64,000 nt of DNA, from assembly GCA_033961575.1 (NCBI GenBank), contig CM066727.1, positions 115,122,434-115,186,433 of the forward strand, in the 5' to 3' direction. Positions within the stretch are counted from its first letter, which is position 1. The number at the start of each line of letters is the position of its first letter. Source of the DNA: Aselliscus stoliczkanus. Lineage: Eukaryota; Chordata; Mammalia; Chiroptera; Hipposideridae. The position numbers were made by a program, and so were the translations under genes. Positions 36,641 through 45,780 of this stretch are shown here, piece after piece. The notes beneath the pieces were generated by a model, which was not told where the DNA came from, made no database searches, and saw only the letters and a program-made list of their open reading frames with translations.

Positions 36641-39408
36641 TTTTTTAAATTTATTTTTATTAGTTTTCAGTGTACAACACAATGCAATAGTTATACTCTT
36701 TACCCCGCAAAGTGAAAACCCCCCTCCCCCAGTTCGCCACCCCACTCCCTGCCCATATCATACATATCCATCACAACTCCCCTGACTCGCCTCCACAGCA
36801 TACTCCACATCCCGTGACCACCCACATATTCAGTTGCAGTTGGCATACAATACTATACAACATCAGCTTCAGGTGTACAGTGCAGTGATCAAGCCTCTAT
36901 TTCATCCATGAAGTGGTCTCCCTAACAAGACATGTAACTATCTGACACGCCACAAAATTTTTACAACATTATTATATTCCCCGAACTGTGTTTCATATCC
37001 CTGTGGCAATATTGTAGTTGTCTATTTATGCTGTCTAATCCCTTCCCCTTCCCCCCATCCCCCCCAACTAGCAACCCTCAGTTTTTCCTCTACATCTATG
37101 AGTCTGTTTACTTTGATCGTTCACTCAGTTCTTCAGACTCCACACACAAGTGAGATCACATGGTACCTGTCCTTCTCCGACTGACTTATTTCTCACAACA
37201 TAATAGTCTCTTCACAACAATATCAATTACATTCCCAGAACTGCCCCCATAACCCTGCAGCAACATTGTAGTCCCACATATACTGTCCAAAACCTTCCCC
37301 CTCTCCCTCTTCCCCACTCTCTCCCAACCAGCAACCATCAGTTTTTCCTTTATATCTGCTTGATATGACATCAATCTTCTTAAATTGTCTCTCTGGGTTA
37401 GCTTGTTTACCCCTTTCTTTTGTTTAAAAAAGTCCTTTTAACATTTCTTGCAATGCTGGCTTGGTGGTAATGAATTCCTTAAGCTTATTCTTTTCTGAGA
37501 AGCTCTTTATTTCTCCTTCAATTTTAAGTGATAGCCGTGCTGGATAGAGCAATCTTGGTTGTAGGCCTTTATTTTGTGTCACTTTGAGTATCTCCTGCCA
37601 CTCCCTTCTGGCCTGCAGAGTTTCTGTAGACAAGTCAGCTGTTAGTCTAACAGGAGTTCCTTTGTATGTAACCTGCTGTCTTTCTCTTGCAGCCTCTAGG
37701 ATTCTGTCTCTGTCTTTAACCTTTGCCATTTTCACTATGATGTGTCTTGGTGTGGACCTGTTTGGGTTCAGCTTGTTTGGAACCCTCTGCACTTCCTGGG
37801 CATGTATGTTGATTTCCTTCACCAGGGTAGGGAAGTTTTCAGTCATTATTTTTTCAAATACCTTTTCAACCCCTTGCTTCTTCTCTTCTCCTTCTGGTAT
37901 CCCTATGACTCGAAGGTGGTTGCGCTTCATCTTGTCCCATAGGGCTCTTAAACTATTTTCATTGTTTTTTATTCTTTGGTCTTTTTGCTGTGCCAACTGG
38001 GTGAGTTGTGCTATTTTATCTTCCAAATCGCTGATCCGCTCCTCTGCTTCATCTACTCTACTGGTGATTCCTTCGAGTGTGTTCTTCATTTCAGTTATTG
38101 TATTCTTTAGTTCTAACAGGTTGTTTTTTATGGTTTCCCTATCTTTCTTTATGTCCTCGCTAAGTTCCTTAAACATTCTTATCATCAGTCTTCTAAACTG
38201 TGTCTCTGAAAGGTTGTATCCCTCTGTTTCATTTGGTTCCATTTCTGGAGGTTTCTTCTGATCTTTTACTTGTGACATGTTTCTTTGTTTCCCCATTCTG
38301 GCTGTCACTCTGGGATTGCTTTGATGTATTAGATAGATCACCAGGAGAGCCCTGGCTGGATTACGCAGGCACACAGCTCACGGCCCAACACTCCCAGGAG
38401 CACTCCCAGTCTCAGCCTGTCCCAATCAACCGCTCGCAGATCAGGCCGAGCAGCCCGACAACCAATCACCAGCCTGGCAACTCTGCAAGCGCAGTGTGGA
38501 AAGCAGAGACCCAAGGCGGCTTGCGTGCTCCCGCGTCTCAGCGAGCAGCCTGTTGGAGTCGGATCACTCCCACTAGGCGTTTTCCTGGCAACACAGCACA
38601 AGCTGAGCGGAGGGTGGGGATCCGAGGTGGCTCGCGCTCCCGGGTCTCAGTGAGCCACAGTAGGAGCCGGAGGCCACCGCCCTATGTTTCCCTGGCAACG
38701 CAGTATAAGCCGGGCGGAGGGTGGGGATCCAAGGCCGCAGGCACGCACGCACGCGCGCACACACGCACTTCGCCAATTCCACCAGACCAATTAGGTCTCG
38801 GACCTGATCCTTCGTGGGAGGGCCCAAGCCCGACAAAATGGCGTCCTCCCTACACCACTCGCGTGCAAGCTCCGCACCACAGGAACAATAGTCTAAAAGC
38901 CTCCAGCCTTTGCACCAAAGGTGCTCAGTTCAGTCTGTCCCCGCAGGCTCCTGGCTCACACAGCCACTCCCTCCACCAGGAACCAGGTAAGTGCTCACTG
39001 GCGAGCAAGCCCGGGCGCCGGCCCCACTGATTCTCCAGCCGCTCTTAGCCTCACCAAGCTGAGGAAAGAGAGTCCTTACTAATTTATTGCCGGCTATCTT
39101 AGAACTCCTCTTCCCGGCAAAGGAGCTCTGGGCTGGTGAGCTTGGGGTGCGGCCGGAGGGTCTCTCCCCCAACCAGACAAGCTTCCCACGACTGGGGCTT
39201 CCCTCACGGGGCTCGCCCTCTCTCGTCTCCGCCCGTCCTACCAGACCCGACGTGGCCTCCTCTTTAAGTTCTTCGTTTAGTGGTTCTGTTCCTCCAGTGT
39301 TCTGGGGACCTCCAGGGTTGAATGCTGTATAATTTGCTTGTAATTTTGGTGTGATCCTGGGAGGCAGTTAGCACAGCGTCTGTCTATTGTGCCATTTTAC
39401 CGGAAGTC
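36641..39408 (-). mobile_element. HAL1-like LINE-1 derivative, full length (5'UTR-ORF1-3'UTR, no ORF2)
   Basis: Reading leftwards: an L1-type 5'UTR beginning about GGTAAAATGGCACAATAGAC, GC-rich with three roughly 110-base internal units, then ORF1 at 38296-37424, about 290 bases of duplicated 3'UTR-like sequence, a vestige of the ORF2 C-terminus ending at 37133, the L1 3'UTR and an A-rich tail at 36641-36660. The 13-base direct repeat CTATCCTCATTTT at 36629-36641 and 39409-39421 is a target-site duplication (its last T merges with the tail), so the element is intact at both ends. At about 2.77 kb it has no room for the roughly 3.8-kb ORF2. It is inserted in an old L2/L1 mosaic. Confidence 0.88.
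37424..38296 (-). CDS. LINE-1/HAL1 ORF1 protein, intact, 290 aa
   Basis: L1 ORF1p-family RNA-binding chaperone: it trimerises and coats the element RNA in a ribonucleoprotein. Start chosen at MGKQRNMSQ, matching the conserved MGK start of mammalian ORF1p. The frame extends 26 codons further up but that is 5'UTR. Layout: charged N-terminus 1-35; coiled coil about 40-118 with leucine/isoleucine heptads; RRM about 127-205 with RNP2-like LRVIGIPE (128-135) and RNP1-like RHIIVKM (184-190); C-terminal domain 206-290 with the family motifs LTADLSTETLQARREW and YPARLS. It is slightly shorter than primate ORF1p (338 aa). There are no stops or frameshifts. Confidence 0.9.
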   Translation of the reverse strand: MGKQRNMSQVKDQKKPPEMEPNETEGYNLSETQFRRLMIRMFKELSEDIKKDRETIKNNLLELKNTITEMKNTLEGITSRVDEAEERISDLEDKIAQLTQLAQQKDQRIKNNENSLRALWDKMKRNHLRVIGIPEGEEKKQGVEKVFEKIMTENFPTLVKEINIHAQEVQRVPNKLNPNRSTPRHIIVKMAKVKDRDRILEAARERQQVTYKGTPVRLTADLSTETLQARREWQEILKVTQNKGLQPRLLYPARLSLKIEGEIKSFSEKNKLKEFITTKPALQEMLKGLF

Positions 39409-39429
39409 CTATCCTCATTTTCTACGTTG

Positions 39430-39770
39430 TCTTTCTTTCTGTCATCTTTTAAACTTTTTATTAAGGAAATTTCAGACATACATTTTTGCCAATCTTCTAC
39501 CCCAACTTTTTTACTTGAGTATTTTAAAGCACACCCCAGAAATAATATCAATTCACCCAGAATGTATCTCTAACAAGTAAAAACTTTAAAAAGATATCAG
39601 TATCATTATTACACCTACCTAAATGAACAATAGTTCTCTAATATCAGCTAATACATCATCTGTGTTCACATTTCCCTGAATGCCTTTTACAGTAGTTTCA
39701 TCTGAATCAGGACCTAATCAAGGTCCATGCATTACATTTGGTTGATTTGTTTCTTCCCTTTTCCCTTAAA
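39430..39770 (-). repeat. Old L1M 3' region fragment
   Basis: TTTTTATTAAGGAAATTTCA, ATCAGGACCTAATCAAGGTC and ACATTTGGTTGATTTG resemble antisense ancient L1 3' sequence. Confidence 0.5.
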
Positions 39771-39785
39771 ACCACACTAACCAAA

Positions 39786-40183
39786 GGGGCTGGCCAAGTG
39801 GTTCAGTTGGTTAAGAGTTGGCTTAGAGTGCATGCTCTAAGCAACAGGGCTGCCGGTTCGATTCCCACATGGGTGAGAGAACGCTGTGCCCGAGCTGAGC
39901 TGTCGCTCCTGCCAACAGGAGGTAGGATGGCTCAGCTGGTGTAACAACGAGATTGCCTGGTCGATGGTGGGCTATGCCCACCTGCAACTAAGACTGAACT
40001 CGGTACCTTGAGCTGAGCTGCTGCCCGGATGGCTCAGTGGATAGAGCCTGTGCTCTTGAGCTTAGAGTCCAAGGGCTGCCGACGGGCAACCAGATGGCAA
40101 CTGGCGCCCTGCACAACGAAGACTGAAGAACAACTTGGCTGTTCCCCTCCTCCAATTCCCCAAAAAAATCTTTTAAAAAACCC
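39786..40183 (+). repeat. Long trimeric tRNA-SINE
   Basis: GGGGCTGGCCAAGTGGTTCA head, GCCGGTTCGATTCCCACATG B-box, two further tRNA-like units (AGGATGGCTCAGCTGG and CCGGATGGCTCAGTGG), tail TCTTTTAAAAAA. Duplication CCACACTAA at 39772-39780 and 40184-40192. Confidence 0.85.
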
Positions 40184-40954
40184 CCACACTAATGAAGCTT
40201 CCACCCCCACTGCTCTACCAAAACTACGCTTTTCAAGATCACGAGTGACTTCAGTGTTGCTAAAGCGAGTGGACAGTTCTCATTCCTCACCCTGCTCCAG
40301 TGTTTGACTCTGTTTCTGGGCTCCTCGCTGCAACGCATCTTGGCGAGAACACCAGCTTTCCCCTCCCACTTTGGCGGTTCCTTCTCAGCTTCCATCCCCG
40401 CCTCTTGACATTGGTGTGCTCCATGGCTCCACCCTTGCTCCCCTTCAGTCTTCTTTACTCAATCCTATGTGATGTCATCCACTCTCAAAGCTTTTAAAGC
40501 CATCCCAAATTTTCACTCCAGTCCTTTCGAAATGTCTACTGGTCGTCTCCACTTGAATGTCTATCAGGCATCTCAAAATTAACATGTATAAAACCCCACC
40601 CGCCATCTTATCCCCCACCCCCAGATTTCTCCCATCTCACCCTTCCAGTAACTTTGGGCCAAACTCCTGGACTCACCCTAAGCTCATCTTTCTCTCACAC
40701 CCTACATGAATCCCTCAGGAAGTACTGTTGCTTTCCCTGCTGATTCCCGCTTTCGCTGCTACTTTGATCTCTTACCTGGATGTTGCAACAACCTCCTACT
40801 TGATTCTGGCTTTCTTCCACCTTCAGTCTATTCTCAACATAAATTCAATCGAGCGGCTGAAGTTCCCTTTAAGCATTCTCTGCACAAAACTGTCCAATTG
40901 TTCTCCGTTTTTCTTAAATAAAAGCCAAACTCTTCACAACAGACTCCAAGGCCC

Positions 40955-41060
40955 TATCAGTGGTTCTCAACAAGAAACACTGGTATTTGGAGCAGGAAAT
41001 TCTTCATTGTGGGGACTGTCCTGGGCATTACAGGATGTCTGACACAGCCTCCCCCCACAC
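40955..41060. mobile_element. MER20-like hAT fragment (weak)
   Basis: CAGTGGTTCTCAACAAGAAA start and GGGGACTGTCCTGGGCATTACAGG recall the MER20/Charlie group (shown here in two motif pieces). The second terminus is not clear. Confidence 0.35.
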
Positions 41061-41164
41061 ACACACACACACAGCCCCCCACCCCCTGCTCCCCAATGCC
41101 CGCGGAGCAGCACTTTCCCCACTGGTGTCCGTATTGTTTCGCTGGAAAATCTGTCACAAACATG

Positions 41165-41730
41165 TTCATCGCAAACACTTTCGCCCCATAACTAATGGAC
41201 TGTAAGGCATTTTTGCTATAAAAAAGATAAAATCACAACAAATAAAGGAGGGACATTAAAAAAAGAATAATAAAATTAAAAAGGCTTTATTGTGAAATAC
41301 AAAATATTTGAATACATTTAAAATGTGTGTAGATTCATGGCAATATTGTGCAAGTAACTGGTTTTGTTTTGTGGAATGTACCTCAGCACTGGCCTTCCTT
41401 CTATGGGAAATATGGGTTCACCTCTGTGCCCTCAAAGAGGCCCCTCGGTGCCTTTTTTCCTCCTCCCAAATTAAGAAACCAGCTAACTTGTGGAGCAAAA
41501 ATTGTCATCTGGAAGAAATGTTAACTATTGACATTTGAAGACCACTTCTGTTTAATTATTTTCTCCACCATTTCATCAATAGAGAATGAAACCAAATTGA
41601 CAAGGCACCCCCAAAAAAACAAAACAAAACAAAAAAGAACTGTCAACCAGTTATTTTATCTTTTTTTACAGCAAAATTGCCTTATGGCCAATGAGTTATG
41701 GGGCGAGAATGTTTGCAGCAAAGACATCCA
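41165..41730. repeat. Imperfect inverted-repeat pair (arms about 75 bp)
   Basis: Left arm about 41165-41236 contains CGCCCCATAACTAATGGACT and GCATTTTTGCTATAAAAAAG. Right arm about 41652-41727 is its reverse complement with roughly 20% mismatch (AGCAAAATTGCCTTATGGCC, GAGTTATGGGGCGAGAATG). The roughly 415-base spacer has no frame. I do not recognise a family. Confidence 0.55.
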
Positions 41731-42769
41731 TGGCAGAGATGCTACCATGCAAGTACCTAGAACCTCCCTTCAGCCCTGCTAGCCATTGTGACAACTAAAA
41801 TATCCCCACACGTTTCCACACGCTGCCTGGTGCATTTGGAAATCTCAGCTGAGAATCTCTTACAAGATTTGCTGCACCCCTGCACTCTCCTGCCCTCCCT
41901 CTACCCCTCACGTTGGCTCTGATCTGACCTCAGACTACTTTACCTGCACACCCCTCACTGGGCCTCTGTGCTGTCTCTTGCTTCTGCCAGGAATGCCCCT
42001 CCACTTTGCAAAGAACTCCATCCTCTGGGTCTCTGCTCTGACGTTATCTTCTCAGTGAGGCCTTCCCAGGGCACCCTGTTTGAAACTGCATATCTCTTTC
42101 TTGCCAGGCCCCCTTTTCTGTTTTTCTCCAGAGCACTTACCCCAGCAGATGTTCTATATGTATTAAGTAGTAGTCTTGTTTATTTTTGTCTATAAGTTTG
42201 ATGAAGGGATTTGGGGAGTTTTGGTTCATTGCTGTACACAGTAGACAATCAATCAATATTTGTTAAGTGAAAGAAAAGATACAGATGCCATGAACATAAA
42301 CTTGCACAGAGAAGAAAACAAGCACTTTTAAATCATGGCAATAAAGAATTAATTTCCTTCTTAGCGAGGATTGGCATATGCTCAGTCTGGGGTGGTTAAG
42401 GAAGGGGAGAAGCTATGAAAACCTCAATGTATTTCTCAGATCAGGAAGACTTCCTGAAGCAGATGGGGTTTTAGGACTCACCTTCAGCTCGTTTTGAACC
42501 ATATTATAACACCTTGCCAGCTCCCCTTAGTAAGGGAACAAGAGTGAATCAAGCTAGAAGGCTGTGAAAAGTTTTCAGGCTGGGAAGCAAGCTGGATGAA
42601 TCTTATTTCTACTGTAATTTACATGTCTGTAGGCGACTACAGCAGCAAGTCAGCACCTGCAGGGTCAAGTTCAAATGCAGCCTCTCGATCATGTCTGCCC
42701 ACTCCCACTCCTGGTCATACAGAGTAGGCTATCCAGAGCTTGCCTTCCAAACTCTCAGCAGACAAGAAG

Positions 42770-43900
42770 AAAGGACCTAGATTCACAGCCATATAATGGA
42801 ATACGTGGCAGCTATTAAAAAGAATGAGACAAGTTTTTCTACTGAAGATGGAAGGATCACCAAGATAGGTTACTAGGGGAAAAAAGCAAGGTGCAGAACA
42901 GCTATTAGTATACTACCGTTTGTGTAAAAAGAAACACACACACACACGCCCCCCCACACACATTCACACACACACGCCCCACACACATTCACACACACGC
43001 TCCCCCACACGCTCCCCCCACTCACACACACCCGTTTCCCACACACACACCTGCTCCCCCCACACACACACACAAGCACAACGCTCCCCCCCCATACACA
43101 CTCCCCCCACACTCACACAACACACGCTGCCCCCCCCCCACACACAAGCTCCCCCACTCTCGCTCCCCCCACACTCACTCACGCTCCCCACACACTAACA
43201 CCCGCCCCCACACGCATACATGCTCCCCCACACACACACAACACACGCTCCCCACACACACATACAAGCTCCCACACCCCCACGCTCCCCCCACACACTC
43301 ACACACCCCCCCACACTCACACACACGCTCCCTCCACACACGCACACACACGGACCCCTCCCACACACATGCTCCACACACCCACACACACACACACGCT
43401 CCACACACCCTCACACACACACGCTCCACACACACACTCACACACACATGCCACACACCCTCACACACACACGCTCCACCCCACACACACATGCCCCCCA
43501 CACACACACGCTGCCCCCACACACACACGCTCCCCCCACACACACATACACCCCCCGTTCACACTCACATACACACACGCCCCCCACACTCACACACAAG
43601 CCCCCCACTCACACTCACACACACGCTCCCCACACACAGACACACACACGCCCCCCCACACTCACACACACCACACACTCGCACACACGCTCCCCACACA
43701 CACACACACGTACACTTGAATGTCCATAGAATTCCCTGGAAGGATACATGAGAAATTGCTAACAGTGGTTGCTGGTGGGGTGGCAGTGGGGGTGAGTGGG
43801 TTGGAAACAGGAGTGGGGAGACACATTTCACTGTAAACTTATATCTTTTAAATGTCATACTATGTCAATGTATTATCTATTTGAAGAGTAATTGAGTTAA
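42770..43900 (+). repeat. Old L1 3' region split by CA/C minisatellite
   Basis: Left piece 42770-42931 (CATATAATGGAATACGTGGC, AGCAAGGTGCAGAACAGCTA, CCGTTTGTGTAAAAAGAAAC). Right piece 43725-43900 (CTGGAAGGATACATGAGAAA, AACAGTGGTTGCTGGTGGGG). In related L1M copies a TATATG-type stretch joins them. Here it is replaced by the minisatellite. Confidence 0.65.
42932..43710. repeat. CA-repeat/C-run minisatellite, about 780 bp
   Basis: Alternating (CA)n and C4-C9 blocks with irregular units such as CACACGCTCCCCCCACACAC and variants with ACT, CGC or ATAC. The other strand is GT-rich with dozens of G4+ runs. It produces spurious His-Thr-rich and Cys-Val-rich frames of up to 169 codons. Confidence 0.95.
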
Positions 43901-44459
43901 AAAAAAATAAAAACACACAACCAGACAGACAAAACAAAAACCAATAGAGTTCACACATACACAGTTCAGCAGTTTTGGTGTTAAAAAAAAAGTGACCTGC
44001 ACAAGTACAGGTGGCCTGAATCCTTCAAGTAAAAAGAGCCCAGGGGCGTTGGCTCATCTGTCCCATCTGTGGTCAGGGGCTGAAAAAGCCATTGGGTTCT
44101 GAGGCACTATTCAGAGCCAGGCAGTGTCAGAACTTGCATGGTTGGGGCAGAAAATTGGGGGGTGCGAGTCAGGCCATATCCACTAGGCCCCATAGTTTGC
44201 TTCTGGATCCTAGGAGAGCAGTGATGAGGACAGAGGCCCTCAGAGCCACACGGAGCAGGAAGTGGTGGGCTTAGGTGTGTTCCCCTGAAAGAAAAGAAGA
44301 CTGGGAGGGGGTAACAGCGGACTGAAAGGCCAGCGAAGGAGGTATTGACTGTCTTCAGATACTTGAGGGGCTGCCAAAGAGGAAAGAAGTCCTGTTCTGA
44401 ATCCTCTGGAAGACACAGGAAGGGGAGGATGCGCTCTGCCTTCAGAAAGCACTTTCTGG

Positions 44460-44730
44460 CCCAGTTCTTGCAAGATTCCCAAAATAACAGCAACTACTCC
44501 ACTCCAGTCCTCACTGTATGCCAAGCACTTGGCTTGCTTGATTTTTTGGCATTACCTCTTAGTTTTCACAGCAATCCTATGAAGTTAGTACTAATTGTAT
44601 CCCCATGTTACAGATGGGAAAACCAAGGCTGGCACTCTCACTGCTCAAGATCGCACAGCAAATGCATGACCCGGTCAGGATTCAAAACCAGTGCCACACT
44701 CTTAACTCTTAATGCTTCATCATAGGTTGG
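44460..44730 (-). repeat. MIR SINE
   Basis: ATCCCCATGTTACAGATGGG, CAAGATCGCACAGCAAATGC and GGATTCAAAACCAGTGCC. Nearly full length. Confidence 0.7.
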
Positions 44731-44989
44731 TACACAATTATTATGGGCCTATAATATGAGCCTATATGTGATCCTATAAAACACAAATATAAATATGGGA
44801 AGGCATCTCTTGCCGAGGTGTCCTGGGGACAAGAAAGGCTAGGGGAGGTGGATGCTTAGTAAAAACTGTACCTCGGTGACACCGTCCTGATCCCTGATCC
44901 TCTTAGCCCACCCCTCACCCCCCCTTCTCCCTTTCTTCTTCAAGTGAATCCACTCACACCAGCCAGGGCTGGGGCCTACGGAAGCCTGG

Positions 44990-45780
44990 GAAAGAGGCGC
45001 ACATCAGCACCGAGAGCCTGCACCCTGGAAGAAGGGTGAGCAGGTCTTGGTTTGGGGTCCGGGGTGCCAGGCGGCGGCGGCAGGAGCAACAGGACCGAGT
45101 GGTGACGCAGCACCGAAGCCTCCTCCTCTCCCCTCGTTCGTGGGCGAGGGCGGGCGGCGGCGCAGGGGGCGCTCCCAGACGCCGTGGGCGGGTATGCGGT
45201 GTGCGCGCCAGGCTGAGCCAGCAAGGGCGCGGGGGTGGGGAAAGACCGAGGGAAACAACCAGACTCGGGAGACCCGCTGGGCGCGGGGTCCGGGGGAGCG
45301 CGGGTGGGAGAGGGGGCGGCGGACAAAGGGAGGCCGGGAGGAGGAAGAGCGCCGGGCGCCGAGGGCCCCGGAAACCCGGCGGGGGCGCCGCAGTCTCCCC
45401 CGACCCCCCTGCCCCGCCTGAACACCCAGGTGTGACGCGAGGCGGGGACCGCGCCAAGGCTGCGCCTTGAGAGCGTGTGACTCAGCATCGCTCGCCCGCG
45501 GGCGGCGGGGCGACAGGGACCCGCGGCTTCCCCGCGCTGGGGGCCCCTGCGGAGAGGTGCGGAGGGGCGCGTGGGCCGGGAGATTCCATCCTGCTTGTCA
45601 GCAGCTCCGCGGCCCGCCCACACAGCCGCAAGCCCGACTCGGCGTTCCCTCCCCACCGAGAAGCCCCCGGGGACGCGGCCGGAGGAGGAAGGGCTTTCTT
45701 TTCCCAGGCTTTCTGAGCAAGTCTGGGGGGCAAAGGGCTGAGGAGGAGACCGAGGCGGGAGGGGGCTGGACCCAGACCTC
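44990..45780. promoter_or_regulatory. CpG island inside IQSEC3 intron 1
   Basis: About 800 bases rich in CpG (runs such as GGCGGCGGCGGCAGG and GCGGGCGGCGGCGCAGG) in otherwise moderate-GC intron. On the minus strand a perfect GTGAGT donor sits at 44957 just downstream of the island. On the plus strand a GTGAGC donor sits at 45036. It could be an alternative IQSEC3 promoter with a non-coding or short first exon, or an antisense-RNA promoter. Open frames through it (up to 226 codons) look like GC-driven chance frames. Confidence 0.6.

Larger units (their letters stand above)
36415..42270 (+). repeat. One long L2 LINE, fragmented by later insertions
   Basis: Colinear L2 pieces in order: about 36415-36628; 40193-40955 (ACTTGAATGTCTATCAGGCA, CTTACCTGGATGTTGCAAC, TAAAAGCCAAACTCTTCAC); 41830-42270 (TTCTGCCAGGAATGCCCCTC, TTCTCAGTGAGGCCTTCCCA). 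Between them lie the HAL1 element, an L1 fragment, a SINE and the element with inverted repeats near 41.2-41.7 kb. Coordinates cover the whole interrupted span. Confidence 0.65.

Noticed and set aside
37584..38261. 225-codon open frame antisense to ORF1 of both HAL1-like copies (also 62187-62864)
   Set aside because: It is the mirror of ORF1, is Ser/Phe/Leu-rich as expected from antisense coiled-coil codons, and its similarity between copies follows from the conserved ORF1.
38200..39030. 276-codon plus-strand frame across the HAL1 5'UTR and ORF1 start, reminiscent of primate L1 antisense ORF0
   Set aside because: In the second copy the same frame is cut to 114 codons. The sequence is compositionally driven and no ORF0 likeness was recognised.
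43220..43729. His-Thr-Pro-rich 169-codon frame and Cys-Val-Gly-rich antisense frames
   Set aside because: Simple translation of the CA/C minisatellite.
44976..45656. 226-codon minus and 144-codon plus frames in the intronic CpG island
   Set aside because: Long stop-free frames are expected in GC-rich DNA. No domain or family likeness, and the frames overlap on both strands.
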